A DNA stretch of 41,243 nucleotides from contig JADFZL010000031.1 in NCBI GenBank assembly GCA_015232575.1, forward strand, positions 1 to 41,243. Reading direction: 5' to 3'. Each line of letters starts with the position of its first letter. Position 1 is the first letter of the stretch. Positions 1 through 8,142 of the stretch are shown in pieces. The translations under genes were made by a program, and so were the position numbers. The notes under the pieces are model-generated. The model had not been told where the DNA came from. It was given only the letters and a program-made list of their open reading frames with translations, and did not search any database. Source of the DNA: Candidatus Rifleibacteriota bacterium. GTDB lineage: Bacteria; Muiribacteriota; Ozemobacteria; Ozemobacterales; Ozemobacteraceae.

Positions 1-44
1 TCTTTCGATAAAACAATTTTCGGTTTCATGCTAACAAATGGCAT
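1..44 (-). CDS. 5' end of a gene running off the left edge
   Basis: Only about 14 codons are visible, reading MPFVSMKPKIVLSK. The start is chosen because a clean GGAGG lies at 51-55, six bases upstream of the ATG at 42-44, and a TACAAT -10 box preceded by TGC lies at 73-78. Too little is present for a family call. A downstream in-frame ATG (MKPK) is the alternative start, but it lacks its own ribosome binding site. The product is unknown. Confidence 0.5.
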   Translation of the reverse strand, partial: MPFVSMKPKIVLSK

Positions 45-72
45 TCTTTTCCTCCGAAAAATCGATTATTCC

Positions 73-78
73 ATTGTA
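73..78 (-). promoter_or_regulatory. Extended -10 promoter for the left-edge gene
   Basis: On the minus strand TGCTACAAT forms an extended -10. It would start transcription near 66, about 22 bases before the ATG. The -35 match 17 bases upstream (TTCCTA) is poor. The same TGC plus TATAAT arrangement occurs before the PilX-like gene (15884-15889). Confidence 0.4.
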
Positions 79-110
79 GCACATCTGATTCCAAATAGGA
101 AGCTTATCTA

Positions 111-134
111 GCGAACATTATACTAGTCAATAGT
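111..134. repeat. Motif shared with the right edge (inverted copy)
   Basis: TAGCGAACATTATACTAGT followed by CAAT matches the complement of 41116-41140 with two or three differences. It may be an IS end, a phage-type operator or a shared promoter element. Confidence 0.45.
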
Positions 135-210
135 CACAGAAGAGTTTTATAATAGTCTTGACATTGTAGGAAAATAGCCGATCGGTAATGAGGAAAACGC
201 TTGTTTTGTT

Positions 211-275
211 GTCATCTCGACCGAAGGGAGAGATCTCCGCAAGATTAGAAGATTTCTCCCTTCGGTCGAAATGAC
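211..275. repeat. REP-like inverted repeat
   Basis: Two 26-base arms (211-236 and 250-275) are inverted copies with two mismatches. The core is CGACCGAAGGGAGA and its complement, separated by a 13-base loop. Degenerate relatives of the right arm recur between genes at 1953-1978 and 6317-6343, so this belongs to an interspersed palindromic family. Confidence 0.8.
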
Positions 276-417
276 ATCAGAATAACAAGTTTATCATAAA
301 GTTCAATTGTGACTAAGGACTAGCAGTTTTTTTGCATACCATTGAAGTGTGAGTATATCAAATCTTAACAAAGGAGTCATTTAAGCTCCAGAATTTCTAC
401 TGTGTCATTTTGACCGA

Positions 418-460
418 CGTTTGAGATGACAGCCTACCCCAAAGTTAACACGCAAATTTA
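418..460 (-). repeat. Interspersed repeat, inverted copy of 6252-6292
   Basis: Read on the minus strand, this 43-base stretch matches 6252-6292 almost base for base. Both contain AAATTTGCGTGTTAACTTTG followed by a TCATCTCAAACG end. In both places it abuts the CGGTCnAAATGACA repeat family, so the repeat unit is longer than the palindrome alone. Confidence 0.75.
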
Positions 461-514
461 ATCCATTATTTCATATTTTGTGTATTTAAAAAGAGGTTTG
501 AGCGGGAAATAAGG

Positions 515-548
515 TTGACATTGACAGCCGATTGAGAATATATATAAA
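515..548 (+). promoter_or_regulatory. Promoter of the CpaF-like gene
   Basis: Two tandem TTGACA hexamers lie at 515-520 and 521-526. The second is 16 bases from TATAAA (543-548). The first is 18 bases from TATATA (539-544). Either gives a start near 550-555, followed by the ribosome binding site GGAAAGGG (559-566), seven bases before the ATG. Confidence 0.6.
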
Positions 549-573
549 TCATTGACATGGAAAGGGTTTAATT

Positions 574-1920
574 ATGGCTTCAGGAAAACGTATTGAGTCA
601 GTTTTTTGTATAAATCACCCACGCGCTGCTGAACTGGAACAGCTTTTTCGGGATATTGTCAGATCAGTAGCCCAGGATGAAGGCGCCTATAATAAACTGA
701 ATAAGGAGAAGAACAATAATAAATATGACCGTCTTCTTCTCAACTTCATTCAGGAAAAGTTCAACTCATTAACTGATGGAATGGATTTAAAGCTTCACGG
801 GGAAGAAAAGAAACGTTTTTTTGAAGACGTTCTCGACGACATAAAGGGGCTTGGCCCGGTTGAACAGCTTCTTCGCGACCCAGAAGTCACAGAAATAATG
901 GTTAACGGACCAAATTGTATTTTTGTGGAAAAAGGTGGAAAAAACTGTCTTACACCTCTCAGATTCATTGACCGCGAACACCTGCTGTCATCTATTCAGG
1001 AAATCGTAGGTCCAGTAAACAGAAGAATTGATATATCCAGTCCAATGGTTGATGCGCGTCTCCCAAATGGCTCACGTGTAAACGCTGTAATTAATCCGGT
1101 AGCACTTGATGGACCGTATCTGACGATCAGAAAGTTTCCCGAAAACCGACATTCTCTGGAAAAACTTATACAATTTGGCAGCATTACAGCTGAAATCGCT
1201 GAATTCTTTCGAATTGCTGTCCAGGCAAGATTGAATATTATGATTTCTGGTGGTACAGGCACCGGAAAAACCACAATGCTCAATGTCTTATCTGAATTTA
1301 TATCTCCCGAATCAAGGATTGTTATTGTTGAAGACACCGCCGAACTAACTATTCATAAAGGCAGAAAAAATGTCTGCCGTCTTGAGGTGCGACCAGCAAA
1401 TCTTGAAGGGAAAGGCGAGATAAGCATTCGCCAGCTTGTCAGGAACACACTTCGCATGAGACCTGATCGCATTGTTGTCGGCGAGGTAAGAGGTGAAGAA
1501 GCGTTCGACCTTGTACAAGCAATGAATACCGGACATGATGGCTCTCTGACAACCCTTCATGCTAATTCATGCAGAGATGCACTTCACAGGCTGGAGGCGA
1601 TGGTCATAATGGCGGGCACAAATCTGACGCAGGAATCGATTCGTGACCTGATCACATCAGCAATAAATCTTGTTGTTCACCTTGCGCGTTTCCGGGATGG
1701 TTCCAGAAAAATTGTTGAAGTTACTGCTGTCGAACCCGCAGGCGCCGATGGAAAAATCAAAGCAGTTCCATTATGGACTTATTCCCCTGATTCAGTTTCA
1801 GTAAAAGATAATATCACCGGAGAATACCTCTTTCACGGAATACCAGAACAAACCCGCGAACGCATTGAAGCGCAGGGATACCCTCTTCCAGAAATGCTTA
1901 GTACGCAAAATCTTAAATAA
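574..1920 (+). CDS. CpaF/TadA-type secretion ATPase
   Basis: The 448-residue protein is a VirB11/CpaF-like type II/IV secretion ATPase, the cytoplasmic hexameric motor that drives Tad pilus assembly or secretion in characterised relatives. The Walker A is GGTGTGKTT at 226-234, the Walker B region is IVIVEDTAEL near 251, and the His-box region is TGHDGSLTTLHANS at about 321-335. The N-terminal segment with GLGPVEQLL and VTEIMVNGP is typical of CpaF. Length is normal for the family. The start has a good ribosome binding site at 559-566. No TadB, TadC, CpaE, flp or secretin gene accompanies it, and the next gene faces the other way. It therefore either serves a pilus locus elsewhere or acts alone. 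The family call is firm; the system it serves is unknown. Confidence 0.93.
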   Translation: MASGKRIESVFCINHPRAAELEQLFRDIVRSVAQDEGAYNKLNKEKNNNKYDRLLLNFIQEKFNSLTDGMDLKLHGEEKKRFFEDVLDDIKGLGPVEQLLRDPEVTEIMVNGPNCIFVEKGGKNCLTPLRFIDREHLLSSIQEIVGPVNRRIDISSPMVDARLPNGSRVNAVINPVALDGPYLTIRKFPENRHSLEKLIQFGSITAEIAEFFRIAVQARLNIMISGGTGTGKTTMLNVLSEFISPESRIVIVEDTAELTIHKGRKNVCRLEVRPANLEGKGEISIRQLVRNTLRMRPDRIVVGEVRGEEAFDLVQAMNTGHDGSLTTLHANSCRDALHRLEAMVIMAGTNLTQESIRDLITSAINLVVHLARFRDGSRKIVEVTAVEPAGADGKIKAVPLWTYSPDSVSVKDNITGEYLFHGIPEQTRERIEAQGYPLPEMLSTQNLK

Positions 1921-1932
1921 GTGGACGAATGT

Positions 1933-1980
1933 GAGAGATCTCCGTAATTGATGGATTTCTCCCTTCGGTCGAAATAACAC
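1933..1980. repeat. Degenerate REP-like repeat
   Basis: The right arm (about 1953-1978, TTTCTCCCTTCGGTCGAAAT) is nearly identical to the arm at 251-270. The left arm (GAGAGATCTCCG) keeps only the inner half. It lies between the convergent CpaF-like and DUF169 genes and may also help end transcription. Confidence 0.65.
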
Positions 1981-2070
1981 GATATAAAAGACCCCTTAAT
2001 TAATATTTGCGGCACTTTAGGCAAGGGAATCCCTTGATTTGATTCTTTTGAAGACCAGGAAATTTTTCTT

Positions 2071-2835
2071 CTATATTTCAGGGATTTTCCTGGAATTTAA
2101 AAGCTCGTTCCACCATGAATGATTCAAGAAACAGTCATCGGGGAAATTCAGCATTTGTTCGAATCTTGCCAGGGTAACTGTCAGGCTTAGAATATTGGCT
2201 GGAACATAGCGTCGCATTGCTATGTCAGTACAACCAATTACCGGACGGTCTCTTTCAAGCAGCGCAAGATCACGCCAGAGAAGCCCACAGCCTGAGCTGA
2301 AGGGTGCCGCAGTTTCATTTGTGTCGGAAGACCAGTATGTCGCAAGCGTCATCAGCCCGCTCAGGCGGTCGGGATCGGCAAAGCATGTTACGCTCAGCGC
2401 TTTGTTCATTTGATTCAGGCGCAATGGTCCCATCAGAAGATAATCACCGGAAGGTTTTGGCGCCTGCTTTGTTCTTTCAAGAAATGCCGCGGCTATTTCG
2501 GGATTGGCCTTCAGCCCTTCACCCATTGGAGCGCCGTTTTTGCCGTCAGTGAGGAAATTAGGCATCCATGGCGGATACGGCCCGCCAATTCCGAGAGACC
2601 TGTGCAACCCCGGGCATCCATGGGTCGGATTTGCAAAAGGATCTTCAGAACGCTGAATTACAAGTGTTTCTCCCTTTTCCCAGCGCGGATAATAAGCGAA
2701 ACAACAAGCGCGTCCCTTTGATTCAACCAACGTTCCGAATTCTTCCGATGGAGGACATTCATAAAGAGCAATTATCGGAGTTTCCAGCCTGAAAGCACGT
2801 AAAAACCTGTTCAATGATTCATTTGTAATAGCCAT
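2071..2835 (-). CDS. DUF169 (COG2043-like) protein
   Basis: The 254-residue protein has no signal peptide or membrane segment and resembles the DUF169 family, whose function is not established. Visible features are an N-terminal PIALYECPP segment, a Cys-containing RACCFAYYPRW stretch, a GDYLLMGPL core, a GLMTLATYW segment and SSGCGLLWRDLALLE, with several cysteines that could bind metal or cofactor. The start is supported by AAAGGAG on the minus strand just upstream of the ATG. Only 33 bases separate it from the secreted protein gene upstream, so the two are probably co-transcribed. The recognition is from memory of the family pattern. The role is unknown. Confidence 0.7.
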   Translation of the reverse strand: MAITNESLNRFLRAFRLETPIIALYECPPSEEFGTLVESKGRACCFAYYPRWEKGETLVIQRSEDPFANPTHGCPGLHRSLGIGGPYPPWMPNFLTDGKNGAPMGEGLKANPEIAAAFLERTKQAPKPSGDYLLMGPLRLNQMNKALSVTCFADPDRLSGLMTLATYWSSDTNETAAPFSSGCGLLWRDLALLERDRPVIGCTDIAMRRYVPANILSLTVTLARFEQMLNFPDDCFLNHSWWNELLNSRKIPEI

Positions 2836-2868
2836 TTTTTCTCCTTTGGTGTCAGAAACCCTGCGGGT

Positions 2869-3906
2869 TTATTTTGGCTGAACCGGTGGCGAAGAGAGAA
2901 GATCAACCATTGCCTGTTCATCATTAATGATTGATGCTTTTTTCACAATCGCATCGAACTGAGCTTTTGAATCAATTGTCACACGCATGCAGTCGTATTT
3001 TCCCGGAAGCCATTCTGCAGGTATGTCGGTCATTGCGGGCCATTTTTTTCCACCGGTCGGGCCAATCTCTTCTGCTGCACCAGTGAGGCTATGAGAGGTG
3101 CCCAGGTGACTTTTGGAATTCCCAGAGAGGGTAAACGCCGGTGCCTGGCTGTTCTCAACGCCGACGAGAATTCCAACTGTCCAGTCTTTTGATTTCGCCG
3201 GTGCTTTGTCTATTACAAAAAGCAGGTGTCCAAACGCGCCATTTGGTTTAACTGGTTTTCCATCTGCACCTTCGCTTCCAATTCCACCCATTGGGATGTT
3301 CATTGCCCAGTTCTGAGTGTTCGGAATTTTGCACTTTTTCTCTACGGGAATTCCGGACTTAAAATCAGTCCAGTGAGTTGAAAAAGCACGCCCCTTGAAG
3401 CCCGAACCTGAGTTCTTATCGTCAGTAGCCTGCTTTGTTCCGCCGGTAGTTGTTCCGTTAACAATCCAGTTGGTTACTGTGTATGGGTCAAGACCTGCTG
3501 ATTTTTTCACAGCAATCATGGTGCGTCCACCGTGAGAAAAAACAGAAGCAGTTAAATGAGGAAATTCTTTCCAGGAAGATGAATTGCCCTGAGGTTCGGA
3601 ATCTTCGGCCGGTTCAGCATTCACACTACTTGTACGCATTTTCAGACCGCCATATTTTACAACAAGAAGGAGCCTGCCGAGCAACTGACGTTGTGCATCC
3701 TGACGTTTTGCTTCATCTCCAGTTAGAGCCTGGGGCGGAAAAAGCATTGATTTCCAGCACTTAAGATCAAAGGCGAACTGCTCCGCAGCGGCTCTCGGAC
3801 TCAACCATTCAGCTTTTTTTATTTTGTCACCAGCTGCCAGAGCTGATGTGGCAATAAAAACAGAAAACAAAACACACATCAAAGATTTAAAAAAATGTTT
3901 ATTCAT
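2869..3906 (-). CDS. Secreted protein of unknown function
   Basis: The start is placed at the ATG at 3904-3906, because GGAGGG (3913-3918) lies six bases upstream. It is preferred over an in-frame codon nine residues earlier. The resulting 345-residue protein begins MNKHFFKSLMCVLFSVF and has a Sec signal peptide probably cut after ALAA. The mature part is polar and rich in Gly, Ser and Lys, with no membrane segment and no motif I recognise. It contains a long GGTKQATDDKNSGSG-type loop and few cysteines. It is followed at 33 bases by the DUF169 gene. Its upstream region carries the 37-base motif also found before the VWA gene, which suggests shared regulation. Confidence 0.75.
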   Translation of the reverse strand: MNKHFFKSLMCVLFSVFIATSALAAGDKIKKAEWLSPRAAAEQFAFDLKCWKSMLFPPQALTGDEAKRQDAQRQLLGRLLLVVKYGGLKMRTSSVNAEPAEDSEPQGNSSSWKEFPHLTASVFSHGGRTMIAVKKSAGLDPYTVTNWIVNGTTTGGTKQATDDKNSGSGFKGRAFSTHWTDFKSGIPVEKKCKIPNTQNWAMNIPMGGIGSEGADGKPVKPNGAFGHLLFVIDKAPAKSKDWTVGILVGVENSQAPAFTLSGNSKSHLGTSHSLTGAAEEIGPTGGKKWPAMTDIPAEWLPGKYDCMRVTIDSKAQFDAIVKKASIINDEQAMVDLLSSPPVQPK

Positions 3907-3946
3907 GGTAATCCCTCCGTTTGATATTTTCAAAAGCAGAAAATTC

Positions 3947-3983
3947 TATACTATTCTGCTCTATTTGTCTATTTTGAAAATTT
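3947..3983 (-). promoter_or_regulatory. Conserved promoter motif (copy 1)
   Basis: This 37-base block matches 7838-7874 at 34 of 37 positions, and both copies lie upstream of secreted-protein genes on the minus strand. Read in that direction it offers TAGACA as a -35 and TATAGA as a -10 with 15 bases between them, giving a leader of about 32 bases. Shared ancestry or shared regulation could explain it. Confidence 0.55.
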
Positions 3984-4000
3984 ATGCAATATTTCAACTT

Positions 4001-4130
4001 ATATGAGCCTGTTGCACAATTCCAAATTTACTCAAAGTACAAATAATGAAAATAGCTTGCAAAGCACTTTTTTAACGTTTGCTTTAAATCATAAATATTC
4101 AATTTCGTTAATTACGCAACAAGCTCATAT
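4001..4130. repeat. 130-bp element with 15-bp terminal inverted repeats
   Basis: ATATGAGCCTGTTGC at 4001-4015 and GCAACAAGCTCATAT at 4116-4130 are inverted copies with one mismatch, enclosing A+T-rich noncoding DNA. It lies between two divergently transcribed genes. The shape is that of a MITE or the scar of a small insertion. I could not identify a target-site duplication. Confidence 0.5.
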
Positions 4131-4237
4131 TCGCTTGTGATTTATATAAAAAACTGTTTTTCCTCTTTTCAAGGAATATTGCCGGGCAATTGCCAGGAAA
4201 AAATTAGGGTCTATGGCATCAAAGTAAACATTATTGT

Positions 4238-4243
4238 ATAATA
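4238..4243 (+). promoter_or_regulatory. -10 box for the 596-residue secreted protein gene
   Basis: A perfect TATAAT sits 84 bases before the chosen start at 4327. The -35 region is weak. If this is the promoter, the longer reading frame that opens at 4234 cannot be used, because it would begin inside the -10. Confidence 0.45.
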
Positions 4244-4326
4244 TCTCCATCAAAAATAATGCTGATTGTCTCCATGGAAAACATTTGATGTCAGACAACA
4301 GCAAAAAACAAGGAGATGCGTCGCAC

Positions 4327-6117
4327 ATGTTAAAATTTTCTCATCGTGTATTGCTGCACTGTTCTATTCTTTCCTTCATTGTTTTTTATGTTATTTTCCC
4401 GGCAGTTCCATCCGTAGGAGCGGGCGAAGATGCGGTTTTTGTGCATGATGAATCCTTACAATATTCCTGTTCAGACATACTTGTACCTTACATAAAAGAT
4501 GCTCCAGCAAATCCGGTTAAACCGACCCAGGAAGATTCACAAGCAGACATTGGGTTTTCTCTGTGGGAAGGATATGAAACACGCACCATGCCAGAACCTC
4601 TTTTGACAAGCGTCAAAGATGAAATAAAAAAGCAATTCAACAAAACCATAAAAAATATTGATGATGCTTTAAAAACTTGTTATAAAGCGATGGATGTGGC
4701 TTCCAAAAAAGCAAAGCAGGCTGATCAGGACAAAGCAATGGATTCCGCAGTTGATTCACTGAACAAGTCATACAAAAAATATCTGAGCGCTTTTCCATCA
4801 GAACTTCAGTCTGTTGCAGAAAATGCACTGAAGAGTTTCGCCAAGGCAAATAAGACATATGCTTCGATGAAGTTATCCACCCAACTGACGGTTGGTTCGA
4901 TAGTTTTGCCTCCCGCACCAGGTTTCTTCAATAAGCTTTTTTCAAGTGGCCGTGATCGCAGCAAAGAGCACAAGAAAGCTCTTGATCGCATACCCGGATT
5001 TAAAAAAGAGCAGCTCATTTCTAATCCTGCGGTTTTCAATGTTTATGTTCCGCTTATGTGGGGTCATAATATATATCCGTTTGTTAATGCAGATGAAAGG
5101 TGCAGTTTCAGCTATAACCTGCCGACAGATCTCAATAATGCACAATTCAGTGAAGTCTGCAAAAAAGTGCGTGAATTTATTTTCAACGAAGTTGCGAAAT
5201 TTAACTCTGATAAAATTCTTGCCTGCAACAATCAGATGAAAGCAGTATTCTGCGATCCGAAAAAGACTATGGAACACTATAACAAACTGGCTGCCGAAAA
5301 AGAACCGTCATTACAGAAGGAACAGATTGCTCTCAAAGCTAAATTTCCTGCGGCGCTCGACAAAGTTATTCAGGATGCGCTCTCTGCAGTTCCAGCTTAC
5401 AAGGGAAGTCCCAAACTCCGTAGTTTTGGAGTAGCACGTGATGATATGAGTTTTAATTTCGCTTTCAGCGACTCGCAGCTTCTGATAAATGATCATATCC
5501 CTTCATGCAATCCTACAATTGAATTGTGGACCCGAAATCTTGAAAACCTCAAGACCGTTGTAGATTCAATGCCAGACCAGATAGGTGCATGTGCTGCTGC
5601 AACAAAAGATTTTTCTTATAGCCTCAGGGCACTGGTTGATTCTGTAACTAATCTCCCCAGCGTTACCAATGCAAGAAATGCATTTACTGGAAATCAGGCC
5701 ATGACAGAATATAATACTGCTACAAAAGCAGCACATCAATCCTTTGAAGAGCCAGTTATAAAAAATAAAAAATTCGTTTGTGAACTGGAATACTTTCTTG
5801 CAGGAATTGAAAAAAAGGCAGGCAAGGACAAAGCCATTGCGACACAGGTCAATGGAATTCGCGCAATCCTAGAACATGTACAAAAAGCTATTCTTGGCCT
5901 TGAAAGAATGAGACTTGCTGTCGGCGAAACCGGAACCCTTTTTAATTCTGTACAGATGTACAACGGCGAAAACCTCAGAACATTCTTTCAGAGAAATGCC
6001 AGTGCAATTGCAGATGAAGCCGACAGACAGAGCGCAAACTCCCCCAGCCTTGACGCGAACGTCTTGAGAAATGCCATCTCTGCAGTAATTGAAAACATAA
6101 GTAAACTGACTCTGTAG
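4327..6117 (+). CDS. Large secreted helical protein, function unknown
   Basis: I place the start at 4327 (MLKFSHRVLL), where GGAG at 4312-4315 gives an 11-base spacing and the product opens with a signal peptide or membrane anchor ending near VPSVGAGE. The frame is open back to 4234, but that region overlaps a TATAAT box. The 596-residue product is Lys/Asp/Ala-rich and looks largely alpha-helical, with coiled-coil-like stretches such as DDALKTCYKAMDVASKKAK. It has scattered cysteines, including ILACNNQMKAVFC, and no motif I recognise. It is transcribed alone and followed by a hairpin. A role as a periplasmic or surface structural protein is only a guess. Confidence 0.7.
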   Translation: MLKFSHRVLLHCSILSFIVFYVIFPAVPSVGAGEDAVFVHDESLQYSCSDILVPYIKDAPANPVKPTQEDSQADIGFSLWEGYETRTMPEPLLTSVKDEIKKQFNKTIKNIDDALKTCYKAMDVASKKAKQADQDKAMDSAVDSLNKSYKKYLSAFPSELQSVAENALKSFAKANKTYASMKLSTQLTVGSIVLPPAPGFFNKLFSSGRDRSKEHKKALDRIPGFKKEQLISNPAVFNVYVPLMWGHNIYPFVNADERCSFSYNLPTDLNNAQFSEVCKKVREFIFNEVAKFNSDKILACNNQMKAVFCDPKKTMEHYNKLAAEKEPSLQKEQIALKAKFPAALDKVIQDALSAVPAYKGSPKLRSFGVARDDMSFNFAFSDSQLLINDHIPSCNPTIELWTRNLENLKTVVDSMPDQIGACAAATKDFSYSLRALVDSVTNLPSVTNARNAFTGNQAMTEYNTATKAAHQSFEEPVIKNKKFVCELEYFLAGIEKKAGKDKAIATQVNGIRAILEHVQKAILGLERMRLAVGETGTLFNSVQMYNGENLRTFFQRNASAIADEADRQSANSPSLDANVLRNAISAVIENISKLTL

Positions 6118-6142
6118 ATTAAATTTTTTCCCGAAACAACAG

Positions 6143-6190
6143 TCACCTGAATGCAATGAAATAGTTGCTATTCAGGTGATTCCTTTTCTG
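6143..6190 (+). terminator. Hairpin terminator
   Basis: TCACCTGAAT at 6143-6152 pairs with ATTCAGGTGA ending at 6179, and the stem is extended by GCAA/TTGC inside. It is followed by TTCCTTTTC. It lies 26 bases after the stop of the 596-residue protein gene. The pyrimidine tract is short, so termination may be partial. Confidence 0.6.
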
Positions 6191-6251
6191 ATGCTTCAAA
6201 GATTTCAATTTATCTCGAAAAACTAAGTACACAAAAACTCAATAAATGGAC

Positions 6252-6343
6252 AAATTTGCGTGTTAACTTTGGGGAAGCTTTCATCTCAAACGAATGTGAG
6301 AAATCTGAAATATGCGGGATTTCTTCCTTCGGTCGAAATGACA
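6252..6343. repeat. Composite interspersed repeat
   Basis: The first part (6252-6292) is the inverse of 418-460. The second (6281-6306 with 6317-6343) is a degenerate version of the 211-275 palindrome, ending in CCTTCGGTCGAAATGACA. It lies between the convergent 596-residue protein gene and the VWA gene. Confidence 0.7.
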
Positions 6344-6365
6344 TAATACTTTTACATTCTAATCA

Positions 6366-7739
6366 TTAATCATCTGATGAATCGGGCATTGGAATTTCAA
6401 TATCAAGTTTGCCGGCCTCTTCAGCTTCTTCGATGCTTTGATTTGCATCTCTTATCTGCTCATCAACTTCGTTCTGGTTCTCTTTCAATTGCTCTTCCAT
6501 CTGAGTGTTGATTTCATCAAGTTGTTTGTTAGTCTCATTTATTCTCTGATCAACATCTCTCTGATTCTTTTCATAAAGCTCTCTGTTCTGGCGATTTGCT
6601 TCTTCGATTGCTTTATTTCCCTCTGTCATTCCTTCACGTGTAATGGGGTCATCGGTTGTAAGCGTTGCAATATCCGTATATGATGCAAGTAAAACTCTGT
6701 CGACATGTTCAACTTTTGCGGCATCACCAAGATCTGGTGACTGAAGGCGATCTAACGAGAGGGAATGTTGAATTCGCATGCTGCCGCTTTGAATGCCTTT
6801 TTCAGGCAAAGGATCTGAAGGTAACATTGAGGGAGCAATGTAAAAACCGCTTCCCTGATCTTTTTCTCCTTTCAGTTCACTTGCTATCTGCAAATTACGT
6901 CTTGTACCATCGCGCTCAGACTTTGGAGTGGTGTATGTTATACGATAAAGGCGCTCCAGAAGCATTCTTCTGCTGATTTGCTGAAAAAGTTTCTGTAACT
7001 CTTCTGCTGATGGAATAGGAAGATACGCTCCACGTGTTTCCTGTGCAAGACGTTTAAGAAAAGCGACATCAATGCCACTTCCAAGACCTGCACAAATCAC
7101 GCGGATTCTATTTCGGACCGCAACATCAAAAACATCCTCGGGTTTTTTAATCGAAAATCCCGGAGTTCCCTGCGGGCTCTCATCTTTTCCATCTGTCAAA
7201 ATAATTATGGTTTTCTGATCATCGCGCTGCGAAAACTTTTTCAAATGTTCACATGCATAGAATAGGCCATCATAAAGGGCTGTTCCACCCCATGGACGCA
7301 TTTTTGAAATGCCATTCAGCACAGGGTCAGGCTCAGCAGAAAAATCCGTAACGACATCAATATCGCTGGCAAAAGTAATAAGAGAAACCTGAAGTTTCTG
7401 AGAAATAGACCTGACAAAAGCTGATGCCGATTCCCGAACCTTCCCGATTACCGGCTCCATGCTTGATGAACGATCAAGAAGCAATGCAACATAGTGACTT
7501 TTTCCAGACATTTCAACAGAAAATGTTGAAATTTCAGTTGAATCTTCTGATAATTTGAACGCATCAGAAGTAAGCTGAATCGGTTCAGGAGTAAATACTC
7601 TCAAAGATGACCTGATAACAGGAAAATCAGAGGCATTAACACCTTCAATCGTTGAAGAAAAACCAGCCCCGGCAACTGCTGAAACAACAGTTGCCAGTAG
7701 GAAACAAAGTAAACACAGGAAATAATTCTGCAATTTCAT
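6366..7739 (-). CDS. Secreted von Willebrand factor A domain protein
   Basis: The start at 7739 (MKLQNYFLCL) has GGGGAG just upstream (7743-7748) and opens directly with a Sec signal peptide cut near AVAGA. The frame is open for 27 more codons upstream, but without a ribosome binding site. In the 457-residue protein the VWA fold begins near 82. The metal-ion site is DRSSS at 89-93, the second-loop Thr is T153 in GGTALYDG, and the third-loop Asp is D183 in TDGKDES, so the MIDAS looks intact. The last 75 residues are charged and heptad-like (ENQNEVDEQIRDANQSIEEA), probably a coiled coil. It probably binds a protein ligand through Mg2+ outside the inner membrane. The ligand is unknown, and there is no adjacent BatA or MoxR gene. 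Confidence 0.88.
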   Translation of the reverse strand: MKLQNYFLCLLCFLLATVVSAVAGAGFSSTIEGVNASDFPVIRSSLRVFTPEPIQLTSDAFKLSEDSTEISTFSVEMSGKSHYVALLLDRSSSMEPVIGKVRESASAFVRSISQKLQVSLITFASDIDVVTDFSAEPDPVLNGISKMRPWGGTALYDGLFYACEHLKKFSQRDDQKTIIILTDGKDESPQGTPGFSIKKPEDVFDVAVRNRIRVICAGLGSGIDVAFLKRLAQETRGAYLPIPSAEELQKLFQQISRRMLLERLYRITYTTPKSERDGTRRNLQIASELKGEKDQGSGFYIAPSMLPSDPLPEKGIQSGSMRIQHSLSLDRLQSPDLGDAAKVEHVDRVLLASYTDIATLTTDDPITREGMTEGNKAIEEANRQNRELYEKNQRDVDQRINETNKQLDEINTQMEEQLKENQNEVDEQIRDANQSIEEAEEAGKLDIEIPMPDSSDD

Positions 7740-7837
7740 ATTCTCCCCGTTCGTTCCATCGGTCAATTTAAATATCGCAAGCACAAGAGATATCAAAGAC
7801 TTCCATGAATGGTTCTTCAAGGAAATCCAGGAAATTT

Positions 7838-7874
7838 TATACTATTCTGCTATAATTGTCTAATTTGAAAATTT
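7838..7874 (-). promoter_or_regulatory. Conserved promoter motif (copy 2)
   Basis: It matches 3947-3983 at 34 of 37 bases. On the minus strand it gives TAGACA, 15 bases, then TATAAA, with a leader of about 90 bases to the VWA gene. On the plus strand the same block contains TGCTATAAT, so it could also fire toward the M28 gene. Confidence 0.55.
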
Positions 7875-8077
7875 CTAACTAATTAGGATATTGTCTCTGT
7901 CCATGGATCGTGAGCAAATCAATCAGAAGACCATGAAATGCAGCGCGAGCGACCCAAGGGCCATCGAACTGAAAAATACATCGACAGCATGAACGAACTC
8001 GAAACGATTTAAAAAAGCTCTGGAACAAACAGATGAAAAAGAGATTTCCTGAGGTTTTTCGCCTTGGTAAATGGGCT

Positions 8078-8106
8078 TTGTCAAGAATCGGGAAGTATGA
8101 TATACT
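8078..8106 (+). promoter_or_regulatory. Sigma70-like promoter of the M28 peptidase gene
   Basis: TTGTCA (8078-8083) and TATACT (8101-8106) are separated by exactly 17 bases. The expected start near 8113 leaves a leader of about 30 bases containing GAGGAGG before the GTG start. Confidence 0.7.
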
Positions 8107-8142
8107 TTCTAAATCGCCAATAGTATCGAGGAGGAAGTATAA

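Larger units (their letters stand above)
45..573. other. Intergenic region with repeats and promoters, no gene seen
   Basis: This is the spacer between two divergent genes. I see no convincing coding frame. It holds the promoter and leader of the left-edge gene, a 25-bp motif at about 111-134 that recurs inverted at 41116-41140, a strong inverted repeat at 211-275, a second repeat-family member at about 400-460, and the promoter of the CpaF-like gene at 515-548. Confidence 0.7.
7740..8142. other. Divergent intergenic region with promoters and a coding-like relic
   Basis: It holds the leader of the VWA gene, the 37-base promoter motif (7838-7874) and the promoter of the M28 peptidase (8078-8106). 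From about 7900 to 8060 the base composition shifts toward G+C. A short open stretch on the plus strand reads MQRERPKGHRTEKYID and stops within 30 residues. It looks like the remnant of a gene or the edge of imported DNA. I cannot assign it. Confidence 0.45.

Noticed and set aside
2054..2093. CCAGGAAA/TTTCCTGG inverted repeat at the end of the DUF169 gene
   Set aside because: It overlaps the coding sequence, has a long loop and lacks a T-run, so I did not call it a terminator.
4234..4326. Longer N-terminus for the 596-residue secreted protein
   Set aside because: The frame is open, but it would begin inside a TATAAT box and would bury the signal peptide 31 residues from the start.
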